64,000 bases of DNA from positions 26,972 through 90,971 of the forward strand of contig JBJEQP010000117.1 in assembly GCA_051881815.1 (NCBI GenBank). The letters are read 5' to 3'. The notes beneath the pieces are model-generated. The model saw only the letters and a list, made by a program, of their open reading frames with translations, ran no database searches and was not told the origin of the DNA. Position 1 is the stretch's first letter, and each line of letters starts with the position of its first letter. A program made the position numbers and the translations under genes. Positions 42,734-50,034 of the stretch are shown piece after piece. The stretch comes from UMGS363 sp051881815. GTDB taxonomy: Bacteria > Bacillota > Clostridia > Oscillospirales > Ruminococcaceae.

Positions 42734-44833
42734 TTAAAAAAATTTTCCGATCAAGTTAACTGCGGCGCACAGGATGAGTCCTGCAGCTGTCGGGAGTGCT
42801 GCGCCGAGCAATGTCCACTTAACGCTGCCCGTTTCCTTTTTCATCGTCATAAGCGAGGTCGAGCACGGATAATGGCACAGCATAAATATCAGCACGCAAA
42901 CCGCCGTCACGGGCGTCCAGCCGTTTGCAAGCAGGATGCCTTTCAGCGAATCAAGGCTCTCATAATCGGTCATTACCCCCGATGAAAGATACCCCATAAG
43001 CATTATCGGTATGACGATCTCGTTCGCAGGAAAGCCGAGGATAAACGCAAGCAGTATCACTCCGTCCATTCCGAATATCCTTGCGAACGGGTCAAGCACA
43101 CCCGAGCATATTGAAAGTATGCTTTCTCCGCCGATGCAGATATTTGCTGCGAGCCATATTATTAGCCCTGCAGGCGCCGCAGCCGTCACCGCTCTGCCGA
43201 GGACAAAAACCGTCCTGTCGAGCAGCGAACGGATAAGAATTTTCCCTATCTGCGGTCGTCGGTAGGGCGGAAGCTCAAGCGTGAACGAGGACGTTTCGCC
43301 CTTTAGAAGCGTTTTCGACAGCAGCTTTGAAACCAGAAGCGTCATCATTACGCCGAAAAGTATCAGCAGTATAAGTATCCCTACCGATATGAGCGAGCCG
43401 CCGAAGCCACTTGCTCCCGATGCGAAAAATATCGTTATTATTGCAATAAGCGCAGGAAAACGGCCGTTGCACGGTACAAAATTATTTGTAAGCACTGCAA
43501 TGAGCCTTTCCCTCAGCGAGTCGATTATGCGGCAGCCCGTTATCCCGACTGCATTGCAGCCGAAACCCATAGCCATCGTCAAAGACTGCTTTCCGCAGGC
43601 TCCTGCCCGTTTGAAATACCGGTCAAGATTGAATGCCGCCCTCGGCAGATAGCCGAGATCTTCAAGCAGCGTGAAAAGAGGAAAGAATATTGCCATCGGC
43701 GGCAGCATAACCGAGATGACCCATGTCAGAATACGGTATATCCCGTCAAGCAGCGCCCCTTTCAGCCATTGCGGAGCGGCTGCCTGCTCCATAAGCGCAC
43801 TAAGCTTTTCTCCGAGTGCGCCGAACGCTGACGAAAGCAGCTCCGAAGGGTAATTTGCGCCATAAATCGTTATCCAGAATATGACTGCAAGCATCGCAGC
43901 CATTATCGGAACTCCCCAGACCTTATGCGTCAGGATCCTGTCGATACATTGGTCACGTTTAAAGCAGTTTTCATCGCCGAAGCAAACACATTCCGCTGCG
44001 ATCTCCTCCCCTTTCCTTACGAGCGTTGTAACGATCGTATCACGAAGCTTCTGTTCATCAAAACCGACCGAGGAAAGCCGCTCTTTTTCCGCCGAGATCA
44101 AACGGCCTGTTTCTTCATCGGCATTTTCAAGCAATCTCTTTGAAAGCTTTTCATCACCCTCCAGAACACGCAGCGCAGCAAACCTTCCGCCGTTTTCATC
44201 GCCGAGCCTTCCCGAGATCAATGCGGCAGAGCGTTCTATCTCTTCATCGTAAATGCAGGAAAAGACCTGCTCACGGGTCAGCTTCGTTATTTCCGAAAGA
44301 CCGTTTGCAAAAGCCTCCATTCCCTCGCCCGAACGCGCCGCAGCAAGATAAACGGGAACTCCGAGCAGCTTTGCCAGCTTCTCCTTATCGACGGAAATAC
44401 ACTTTTTCCGAGCCTCGTCGATAAGGTTCACGCAGACGATAACGTGCGGAGTTATTTCAAGTATCTGCAGCACAAGGTTAAGGTTTCGTTCAAGGCAGGA
44501 CGCATCACAGACTACAATAACTCCCTGCGCTCCGCCGAAGCAGATGAAATCCCTTGCGGCTTCTTCCTCCGCCGAATGTGCAAGTATAGAATATGTGCCC
44601 GGGATATCGACAAGAGTATATGTATTATCTTTGCAGGAAAAGCTTCCGCAGGCATTCTGGACTGTTTTCCCCGTCCAGTTGCCCGTGTGCTGGTGAAGTC
44701 CCGTAAGAAAGTTGAAGACCGTTGATTTTCCGACATTCGGATTGCCTGCAAGCGCAAGAACTATGCTGTCCGTGCCGGTGATATGCTCTATATCTTCACA
44801 GCATTTCCCTGTATTCGAGGCCGAAAGTCCCAT
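42734..44833 (-). CDS. feoB: Ferrous iron transporter FeoB
   Basis: 699 residues from the ATG at 44833 (MGLSASNTGKCC), with AAGGAGGG upstream; an in-frame ATG at 44908 would add 25 atypical residues. G domain: G1 GNPNVGKS (30-37), G3 DIPGTYSI, G4 NLID; then the helical spacer domain and the membrane channel with the two Gate motifs (FVPCNGRFPALIAI; the second near GWTPVTAVC). Fe2+ uptake at the cytoplasmic membrane. No feoA is next to it; a CC pair at 11-12 is unusual. Confidence 0.95.
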   Translation of the reverse strand: MGLSASNTGKCCEDIEHITGTDSIVLALAGNPNVGKSTVFNFLTGLHQHTGNWTGKTVQNACGSFSCKDNTYTLVDIPGTYSILAHSAEEEAARDFICFGGAQGVIVVCDASCLERNLNLVLQILEITPHVIVCVNLIDEARKKCISVDKEKLAKLLGVPVYLAAARSGEGMEAFANGLSEITKLTREQVFSCIYDEEIERSAALISGRLGDENGGRFAALRVLEGDEKLSKRLLENADEETGRLISAEKERLSSVGFDEQKLRDTIVTTLVRKGEEIAAECVCFGDENCFKRDQCIDRILTHKVWGVPIMAAMLAVIFWITIYGANYPSELLSSAFGALGEKLSALMEQAAAPQWLKGALLDGIYRILTWVISVMLPPMAIFFPLFTLLEDLGYLPRAAFNLDRYFKRAGACGKQSLTMAMGFGCNAVGITGCRIIDSLRERLIAVLTNNFVPCNGRFPALIAIITIFFASGASGFGGSLISVGILILLILFGVMMTLLVSKLLSKTLLKGETSSFTLELPPYRRPQIGKILIRSLLDRTVFVLGRAVTAAAPAGLIIWLAANICIGGESILSICSGVLDPFARIFGMDGVILLAFILGFPANEIVIPIMLMGYLSSGVMTDYESLDSLKGILLANGWTPVTAVCVLIFMLCHYPCSTSLMTMKKETGSVKWTLLGAALPTAAGLILCAAVNLIGKFF

Positions 44834-44904
44834 ACGCTCCCTCCTTCGAAAAGAATTCTTTACCATAGCAAGACATGGAAATAGACTGACAAAAGGAGGC
44901 GAGG

Positions 44905-44987
44905 GCAAAGCTTGAAGAGTTAGGAACGAACCCGTAGGCAGGCTTGCCGCCTGTCAAGGGTGAGTGACGACGCTATTCAAGCTTTGC
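44905..44987. repeat. Inverted repeat with GCAAAGCTTGAA ends
   Basis: GCAAAGCTTGAA (44905-44916) and TTCAAGCTTTGC (44976-44987) are perfect complements around a 59-base interior. The interior contains GGCAGGCTTGCCGCCTGTC, a sequence that recurs inside the MITE at 45419-45578 (about 45490). Probably a remnant of a small mobile element. The rest of 44988-45140 holds no gene that I can see. Confidence 0.55.
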
Positions 44988-45140
44988 ACCGCCGAACTTG
45001 TCAGGATATTTTTGTGGATTGCTATATATTATTCATAGGCGGCAAGTCCTTATGCCTGTATGGTTAGACTAAAGAAACGATAGCTGCGCATTGACCGGCG
45101 TATTCCTAACAGAAATATGCGATAAATCTCTCAAAATTGC

Positions 45141-45168
45141 TTGACAAACGGTATTAACATGTTATAAT
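45141..45168 (+). promoter_or_regulatory. Strong promoter of the type III antitoxin RNA
   Basis: TTGACA (45141-45146), 16-base spacer, extended -10 TGTTATAAT (TATAAT at 45163-45168). Transcription should begin near 45175, about 23 bases before the first repeat. Confidence 0.88.
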
Positions 45169-45197
45169 TAAGTATAGATAATTATATTATCTATTTT

Positions 45198-45323
45198 AAA
45201 GCAGGTGTCCCACTACCTATATACCGAGTGTGGGCCGATAAAGCAGGTGTCCCACTACCTATATACCGAATGTGGGCCGATAAAGCAGGTGTCCCACTAC
45301 CTATATACCGAGTGTGGCTCGAT
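45198..45323 (+). ncRNA. Type III antitoxin RNA: three tandem 42-base pseudoknot repeats
   Basis: Three head-to-tail 42-base units (45198-45239, 45240-45281, 45282-45323). Unit 2 differs from unit 1 at one base (position 31), unit 3 at two adjacent bases (37-38). Within a unit AGGT (6-9) can pair with ACCT (18-21) while CCCAC (12-16) pairs with GTGGG (33-37); these two stems cross, i.e. an H-type pseudoknot, as known for ToxI-family antitoxins. The array lies between a strong promoter and a terminator and precedes a ToxN/AbiQ-family toxin, the defining arrangement of type III systems. Each processed unit would bind and inhibit one toxin molecule. Repeat length is nearest the CptIN group (inference). 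Confidence 0.85.
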
Positions 45324-45329
45324 AAAGAC

Positions 45330-45362
45330 GGGAGAGAAGTCATATTCTTCTCTCCCTTTTAA
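45330..45362 (+). terminator. Terminator of the antitoxin RNA
   Basis: GGGAGAGAAG / CTTCTCTCCC, a perfect 10-base stem with a 7-base loop, then TTTT. In type III systems such a terminator sits between antitoxin and toxin and allows limited read-through. Confidence 0.88.
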
Positions 45363-45418
45363 TTTGATGCCTTTCAAGGGAGCCTGACGCAAAATTGGAT
45401 TATTATATCCGAGGATTT

Positions 45419-45578
45419 ATACTAATCTTTAATCGTTCTATAGACAAATCTGCGAGATAGAATGCGCCCAATCAAGGAAAACAACCGCAGGCAGGCTTGC
45501 CGCCTGTCAAGGGAGTTTGACGCAGAGTGGACGCATTATAGTCGAGGATTTGTCTATAGGTTGATTGAAGATTAGTAT
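45419..45578. mobile_element. ATACTA-ended MITE, copy 2 (inside the toxin-antitoxin locus)
   Basis: A 160-bp element with complementary ends (ATACTAATCTTTAATC ... TCTATAGACAAATC and GATTTGTCTATAGG ... GATTAGTAT). Its interior differs from copies 1 and 3 and carries the GGCAGGCTTGCCGCCTGTC segment also found at 44940. It lies 57 bases after the antitoxin terminator. Confidence 0.7.
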
Positions 45579-45712
45579 TAGTCTTACGGTTGATTTGGAA
45601 GTCATGACCACCACTTCAAGTGGTGGTTTGAGAATAGCCCTATAAGGGCTTAATACAAGCGCACCTAAAAGGTGGGTATCGCAAGCCAAATACCGGCTAC
45701 CTCTGAAAGAGG

Positions 45713-46132
45713 TTATATGCGCATATCTTCTCGCTTGGTTTCTTCTTCCTGTTCAGCAATATACTTTTTGATTGTTTCCTCATTTATATTGCCTATTGTG
45801 GTTACATAGTAACCTCTCGCCCAAAACTCTCTGTTCCATTTGTTTGCCAGTTCTGGGTGTTTGTCGTGTATCATCAATGCTGATTTCCCTTTCAGATATC
45901 CTACAAATTCCGATACACTCAACTTTGGTGGTATGCTAACACATATATGAACATGATCCGAGCATACTGCACCTTCTATTATTTCTACCTTCTTGTAGTT
46001 GCATAACGTCCGAAGTATCTCCCTCACATCTTCACGTACCTTTCCGTACATCACTTTCTTTCTGTACTTTGGTATGAATACGATGTGATATTGACAACTC
46101 CACCTTGTGTGTGATAAACTGTTATTGTCCAA
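45713..46132 (-). CDS. tnpA: IS200-type Y1 transposase TnpA
   Basis: 139 residues. HUH motif in CSDHVHICVSIPP, catalytic Tyr in ARGYYVTTIGN, and the family start SHTRWSCQYHIVFIPKYRKK. Acts as a dimer on single-stranded hairpin ends (peel-and-paste transposition). The start codon is TTG at 46132 with AGGAGG eight bases upstream. That ribosome site lies in the 3' arm of the hairpin at 46141-46203. Appears intact. Confidence 0.92.
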   Translation of the reverse strand: MDNNSLSHTRWSCQYHIVFIPKYRKKVMYGKVREDVREILRTLCNYKKVEIIEGAVCSDHVHICVSIPPKLSVSEFVGYLKGKSALMIHDKHPELANKWNREFWARGYYVTTIGNINEETIKKYIAEQEEETKREDMRI

Positions 46133-46140
46133 TCGGACCG

Positions 46141-46203
46141 CCTCCTATGATTTTTACTTTGGCTTGCGACACCATTGTTATTATATCATAGGAGGCTTTT
46201 TTT
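46141..46203. promoter_or_regulatory. IS200 left-end hairpin: tnpA SD sequestration and outward terminator
   Basis: CCTCCTATGAT (46141-46151) and ATCATAGGAGG (46185-46195) are exact complements. On the minus strand one arm contains the tnpA AGGAGG. On the plus strand the stem is followed by CTTTTTTT, a terminator directed at the toxin gene. A tnpA promoter lies across it (minus strand ATGACA 46208-46203, 17-base spacer, TATAAT 46185-46180); transcripts from it start near 46173, after the sequestering arm, so only impinging transcripts would hide the SD. Confidence 0.72.
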
Positions 46204-46290
46204 GTCATCACACCCGATACGTCTTACTCAATTCTCCCCAGCATAGCTGGGGGTTTAAGTATTTCAATTAGTATTAAGGATGTACATATT

Positions 46291-46872
46291 ATGCAGGCAA
46301 AATACAGTGATTTTGGATTTTATGTTGTTGACATAAACTACTTGAAATATCTCCATGATATAGATAGCGAAGTGTTTTATGACACTGCAAAGGCGTATGA
46401 CAGAAAACCGTTTTTAGGCGTTATCGTTACAATAGACAATTGCACCTATTTTATTCCTCTGACATCGGGCAAAACCAAACACTCAAGCTGGAAGCTTTCC
46501 GATAAAGATCATTACTTAATTTATGAAATTATAAACAATAAATCCGTACGTAAGCGTGACATAATCAAGCCGTACAAAGAAGAACAGGTTTACAGAATTC
46601 TTGCCGTCCTTGACATTAAGAAAATGATACCTGTACCGCAAGGGTGTTATATGCGCATAGACTTTTCTAAAGTTGAAGACAGACAATACCGCAGGCTGCT
46701 TATAAAGGAATACGAATTCTGCCGGGGTATTCGTGACGGCGTGTTAGAAAGAGCTGTGAAAATTTACACCGAACAAAAGCAGAACGGTAAGGTACACCCA
46801 TTTTACTGTGATTATAGCCGTTTAGAAAAAGCTTGTGCCGAGTATGAGGGCAACGTAGCTGTACTTGTATAA
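46291..46872 (+). CDS. Type III toxin, ToxN/AbiQ/CptN-family endoribonuclease
   Basis: 193 residues. Start region DFGFYVVDINYLKYLHDIDSEV (read in two parts: GFYVVDINYLKYL, HDIDSEV), then KPFLGVIVTI, YFIPLTSGKTKH (56-64, the conserved active-site Ser/Lys segment of ToxN) and ILAVLDIKKMIPVP, the best-conserved family stretch. The kinase-like beta-barrel RNase cleaves mRNA at A-rich sites and is held inactive in a ring complex with its repeat RNA; such systems abort phage infection. AAGGA lies ten bases before the ATG. No promoter is evident in the 90 bases between IS200 and the gene. Length is slightly above ToxN (~170), in keeping with the CptN group. Appears intact. Confidence 0.88.
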   Translation: MQAKYSDFGFYVVDINYLKYLHDIDSEVFYDTAKAYDRKPFLGVIVTIDNCTYFIPLTSGKTKHSSWKLSDKDHYLIYEIINNKSVRKRDIIKPYKEEQVYRILAVLDIKKMIPVPQGCYMRIDFSKVEDRQYRRLLIKEYEFCRGIRDGVLERAVKIYTEQKQNGKVHPFYCDYSRLEKACAEYEGNVAVLV

Positions 46873-46895
46873 GGTGCGAATAAAAGGGGCTTTGT

Positions 46896-47138
46896 ATGGT
46901 AAGACTGTTAAACATTTTACTTGATGGTTATAGTATATCCTGTGACTATATTCCCGAAAACAGTAATGATATCGGAAAAGTTACTGTTGATGTAGTGACA
47001 CATGAGGTTACAAACATTGAATTTTCAAAATATGAATACGGCAAAAAAATGTACGTCGCCCACGTCCGTGCAAAGCTTTCTGAACTATTGGATAAAGGAC
47101 AACCTATTCCTAAAGAAGCAATCGTAATTTGGTATTGA
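46896..47138 (+). CDS. Small protein downstream of the type III toxin, unknown function
   Basis: 80 residues, MVRLLNILLDGYSISCDYIP, with a mixed beta/alpha pattern and no signal peptide; ends PIPKEAIVIWY. Starts 23 bases after the toxin stop, weak AAAGGGG upstream, and ends just before a terminator, so it is probably in the toxin transcript. I do not recognise a family. Such small cytoplasmic proteins are not a standard part of type III systems. Confidence 0.6.
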   Translation: MVRLLNILLDGYSISCDYIPENSNDIGKVTVDVVTHEVTNIEFSKYEYGKKMYVAHVRAKLSELLDKGQPIPKEAIVIWY

Positions 47139-47140
47139 TC

Positions 47141-47165
47141 AACCGCCCCCAAAAGGCGGTTTTTC
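47141..47165 (+). terminator. Terminator of the toxin transcript
   Basis: AACCGCC / GGCGGTT with a 7-base loop followed by TTTTT. Confidence 0.85.
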
Positions 47166-47250
47166 TATGCTTCGACTACTTCCACAACAAAGCACAAAAC
47201 TCCACCGACTCGGGCAAATATTAATAATATGTAAAAACTCAAAATAACCC

Positions 47251-47281
47251 TTGACTTGGAGCTAACTCCATATATTATAAT
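47251..47281 (+). promoter_or_regulatory. MerR-type promoter with operator
   Basis: TTGACT (47251-47256), a 19-base spacer and TATAAT (47276-47281). The spacer holds the dyad TGGAGCTAACTCCA (47257-47270). A 19-base spacer with a central dyad is the hallmark of promoters activated by MerR proteins through DNA distortion, so the regulator encoded next is likely autoregulated. Confidence 0.87.
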
Positions 47282-47306
47282 ATAAAAAAGGCGGTGATAT
47301 TCGGAA

Positions 47307-47681
47307 ATGACGATAAAACAAGTAAGCGAAAAATACAATATCTCGCAGGACACGCTGCGGTATTACGAAAAGATCGGCGCTATCCCTCCCGTTACACGAA
47401 CGGAAGGCGGAATACGCAACTACACCGACGAGGATATCGGCTGGGTGGAGAATGCCGTCTGTATGCGTAACGCAGGGCTTCCCGTTGAAGTTATCGCCGA
47501 GTATTGCAGGCTTTACAATATGGGCGATTCGACCATAGGCGCACGGCTTGAGCTTCTTGCCGAACAGCGTAAAAAACTAATTGAACAAAAGGAACAGCTT
47601 GAAGCGGAGATCTCACGGCTTGACTATAAGATCGGACGCTATGAAATTGCCGTGAAAACAGGAGTTTTAAGCTGGGAATAG
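47307..47681 (+). CDS. MerR-family transcriptional regulator
   Basis: 124 residues. Winged helix-turn-helix TIKQVSEKYNISQDTLRYYE, then wing GGIRNYTDEDI and the second HTH, followed by a coiled-coil dimerisation helix (about 80-118: LLAEQRKKLIEQKEQLEAEI). No Cys cluster for metal binding. Organised as in the NmlR/TipA-like aldehyde- or redox-sensing subgroup, but the inducer cannot be deduced. 15 bases ahead of the DXS-like gene, so same operon. Confidence 0.92.
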   Translation: MTIKQVSEKYNISQDTLRYYEKIGAIPPVTRTEGGIRNYTDEDIGWVENAVCMRNAGLPVEVIAEYCRLYNMGDSTIGARLELLAEQRKKLIEQKEQLEAEISRLDYKIGRYEIAVKTGVLSWE

Positions 47682-47696
47682 AAAGGACTTGAAAAT

Positions 47697-49445
47697 ATGT
47701 ATATCGAAAATATCAATTCTCCGAGCGATGTAAAAAAGCTCGGTCACGATGAAAGGATCGCACTTGCAGCCGAGATGCGTGAGGCTCTTTTAAAGCGTGC
47801 AAGCATCCACGGCGGACACTTCGGTCCGAACTTCGGAATGGTAGAAGCAACGATCGCTCTCCACTATGTTTTCAACTCTCCCGAGGATAAGATCATCTTT
47901 GACGTTTCGCACCAGAGCTACCCTCATAAGATGCTCACGGGCAGAAAGGACGCTTATCTTTACCCCGAAAAATATGATGACGTTTCGGGATATACGAATC
48001 CTGCCGAAAGTGAACACGACTTTTTTGAGGTCGGTCACACCTCAACTTCGGTAAGCCTTGCCTGCGGAGCTGCAAAGGCTCGTGACCTCACAGGCGGAAA
48101 GGGCAACGTTATCGCTGTCATCGGCGACGGTTCTTTGAGCGGCGGCGAAGCGCTTGAAGGTCTTGATACCGCAGGCGAGCTTGACACAAATCTTATTGTT
48201 GTTATAAATGACAATGATATGTCCATCGCCGAGAACCACGGCGGACTTTACCGCAACCTCAAAGCTCTCCGTGACGGAAACGGAAAGGCTGAAACCAACC
48301 TTTTCACAGCTATGGGACTTGACTATGTTTTCGTAAATGACGGAAACGATATCGACGCTCTTATCAAGGCCTTTGAAAGCGTAAAGGATACGAAGAAAGC
48401 CGTTGCCGTTCATATCGTCACACAGAAGGGCAAGGGTTACGAGCCTGCCGAAAAGGATAAGGAAAACTGGCATTGGCATCCGCCTTTCAATATCGAAACG
48501 GGCGAAAGCAGCTTCAGCTATGACGGTGAGGATTATTCCTCAATGACAGCCGATTTTCTGCTTGAAAAGATGAAAAAGGATCCTGCCGTTGTCGCTCTTA
48601 CAGCAGGAACTCCGACAGTGATCGGATTTGATAAAGAAAAAAGAGAGCTTGCAGGAAAGCAGTTTGTCGATGTCGGCATTGCAGAGGAAAACGCCGTTGC
48701 TATGAGCTCTGCGCTTGCAAAATTCGGCGCAAAGCCCGTGTTCGGAGTCCACAGCCCGTTTCTCCAGCGCACCTACGACCAGATCTCGCACGATGTCTGC
48801 ATAAACAAAAACGCCGCAGTTTTTCTCGTATTTTCAGCCTCCGTCTGGGGTATGGGCGACATTACCCACCTCGGACTTTATGATATCCCGATGATATCGA
48901 ACATCCCCGAGCTTGTTTACCTCGCACCGACCTGCGCAGAGGAGTATCTGTCAATGCTCGATTGGGCGATCGAGCAGAACGAGCATCCCGTTGCGATCCG
49001 TGTGCCGTGCAACGGCGTTATCCACTCGGACAGAAGGTTCCCGACCGATTACAGCACACCTTCTTCCGAAGTGACAAAGAAAGGAAGTGAAGCAGCGATC
49101 ATCGCCCTCGGCGACTTCTATCAAATAGGGGAGGAAACAGCGGCTGTACTCGCGGAAAACGGCATAAACGCAACACTCGTGAATGCACGATATGCAAGCG
49201 GGATCGACAAAAAGCTCCTTGACGAGCTGAAAAAAGACCATTCGCTCATCGTGACCGTCGAAGACGGCTCGCTTGAAGGCGGCTTCGGAGGAAAGGTTGC
49301 AGCTTACCTCGGGGATTCGGGAATAAAGGTCAAGAATTTCGGAATAGAAAAAGCTTTCTATGACCGTTACGACCCGAATAAGCTGCTTGAACAGTTCGGA
49401 GTAACACCGAAGAAAATTGCGGAATATGTCATTAAGAATGTGTAA
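47697..49445 (+). CDS. DXS-like thiamine-diphosphate enzyme
   Basis: 582 residues resembling 1-deoxy-D-xylulose-5-phosphate synthase (pyruvate + glyceraldehyde 3-phosphate to DXP, first step of the MEP isoprenoid pathway). Motifs: ATIALHYVFN, FDVSHQSYPHKMLTGR, VGHTSTSVS, ThDP motif GDGSLSGG (143-150) to NDNDMSI, and DVGIAEENAV with the catalytic Glu. About 40 residues shorter than typical DXS, and some family residues differ (SHQ for GHQ; EEN for EQH). It could be a true DXS or a paralogue with another acceptor. It is in a MerR-regulated operon, unusual for a housekeeping dxs. Confidence 0.72.
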   Translation: MYIENINSPSDVKKLGHDERIALAAEMREALLKRASIHGGHFGPNFGMVEATIALHYVFNSPEDKIIFDVSHQSYPHKMLTGRKDAYLYPEKYDDVSGYTNPAESEHDFFEVGHTSTSVSLACGAAKARDLTGGKGNVIAVIGDGSLSGGEALEGLDTAGELDTNLIVVINDNDMSIAENHGGLYRNLKALRDGNGKAETNLFTAMGLDYVFVNDGNDIDALIKAFESVKDTKKAVAVHIVTQKGKGYEPAEKDKENWHWHPPFNIETGESSFSYDGEDYSSMTADFLLEKMKKDPAVVALTAGTPTVIGFDKEKRELAGKQFVDVGIAEENAVAMSSALAKFGAKPVFGVHSPFLQRTYDQISHDVCINKNAAVFLVFSASVWGMGDITHLGLYDIPMISNIPELVYLAPTCAEEYLSMLDWAIEQNEHPVAIRVPCNGVIHSDRRFPTDYSTPSSEVTKKGSEAAIIALGDFYQIGEETAAVLAENGINATLVNARYASGIDKKLLDELKKDHSLIVTVEDGSLEGGFGGKVAAYLGDSGIKVKNFGIEKAFYDRYDPNKLLEQFGVTPKKIAEYVIKNV

Positions 49446-49472
49446 TGACTGCCTTGCATTTGTCGTTAAAAA

Positions 49473-49765
49473 GCGAAGCCAAGTAAAAGTTTCGTCCACC
49501 TTTTCAAAGGTGGTGGGGTTCCAAGGGGCAAAGCCACTTGGTCGCTTCCGCAGAAGCGAAACACCCTAAACTATGGCGAATAGAATGCCGCAATAACGAA
49601 ATAACTAACAAATAAAAAGCGCAATTCACGAAAAGAAAGCTAAAACAGAACATGAGAAATTGTTCTGAAAACCAAAAATTCGTGAATTGCGCTTATTCTT
49701 TCTTTTCGGAACAACTATCCTTGAAGCGTAAATTCACGAACGCAGTGAGTGAATTTACGCTTCAA
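49473..49765 (+). repeat. Composite palindromic repeat, copy 2
   Basis: Modules A (GCGAAGCCAAG ... CGCTTCCGCAGAAGCGAAAC-CCTAAA), B (GCGCAATTCACGAAAAGAAA ... TTCGTGAATTGCGC) and C (ACTATCCT then GAAGCGTAAATTCAC ... GTGAATTTACGCTTC). It lies between the 3' ends of the DXS-like and MATE genes. The adjoining 49766-50034 has no gene but holds two copies of the GGATTCCATATCC palindrome. Confidence 0.82.
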
Positions 49766-49814
49766 CTCAATATGAACAGCTATTCGATATGAACGTGAAA
49801 ACATATTTTGTGGT

Positions 49815-50019
49815 AGGGGCGGATTCCATATCCGCCCGTTTTCACACAGCGGAACAACTTTCGGTCATAACGGGAACGCAGTATCTATATTCTCTTCCAA
49901 CAAACAACCACCTTGTTTCGTGGAATTATGTACAAAGACGTAACCGCTGTGGGATGGGGAACCCATCCCCTACATTGTTTTTCGGTTAAAACGAAATCAG
50001 GGCGGATATGGAATCCGCC
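49815..50019. repeat. Pair of GGATTCCATATCC palindromes in inverted order
   Basis: One unit at 49815-49838 and another at 50000-50019, plus GGGATGGGGAACCCATCCCC (about 49953-49972), a separate small palindrome. They fill the spacer after composite repeat 2. Confidence 0.65.
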
Positions 50020-50034
50020 ACTACAATATTCCGG

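Larger units (their letters stand above)
45581..46266 (-). mobile_element. IS200/IS605-type insertion sequence (tnpA only)
   Basis: Single Y1-transposase gene with subterminal hairpins: CCACCACTT/AAGTGGTGG (45608-45626) and AGCCC/GGGCT (45634-45649) at one end, CCCCAGC/GCTGGGG (46236-46252) at the other. No terminal inverted repeats, as expected. ATTAGTATTA is found on both sides (45571-45580 and 46267-46276); the family makes no target duplication, so this may reflect insertion within MITE-derived sequence. Exact cleavage points are not determined. Confidence 0.8.

Noticed and set aside
45198..45323. Possible small CRISPR array
   Set aside because: Units are directly adjacent with no spacers, and no cas gene is near. 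The promoter, pseudoknot pairing, terminator and ToxN-like gene fit a type III antitoxin.
45205..45387. A 60-residue protein with 14-residue repeats as the real product of the array
   Set aside because: Its GTG start has no proper ribosome binding site, it runs through the terminator hairpin, and the locus is explained by an RNA antitoxin. Kept only as a low-interest observation.
44834..47165. Prophage or genomic island
   Set aside because: Only a defence-type module and small transposable elements are seen; no integrase, structural phage genes or tRNA attachment site.
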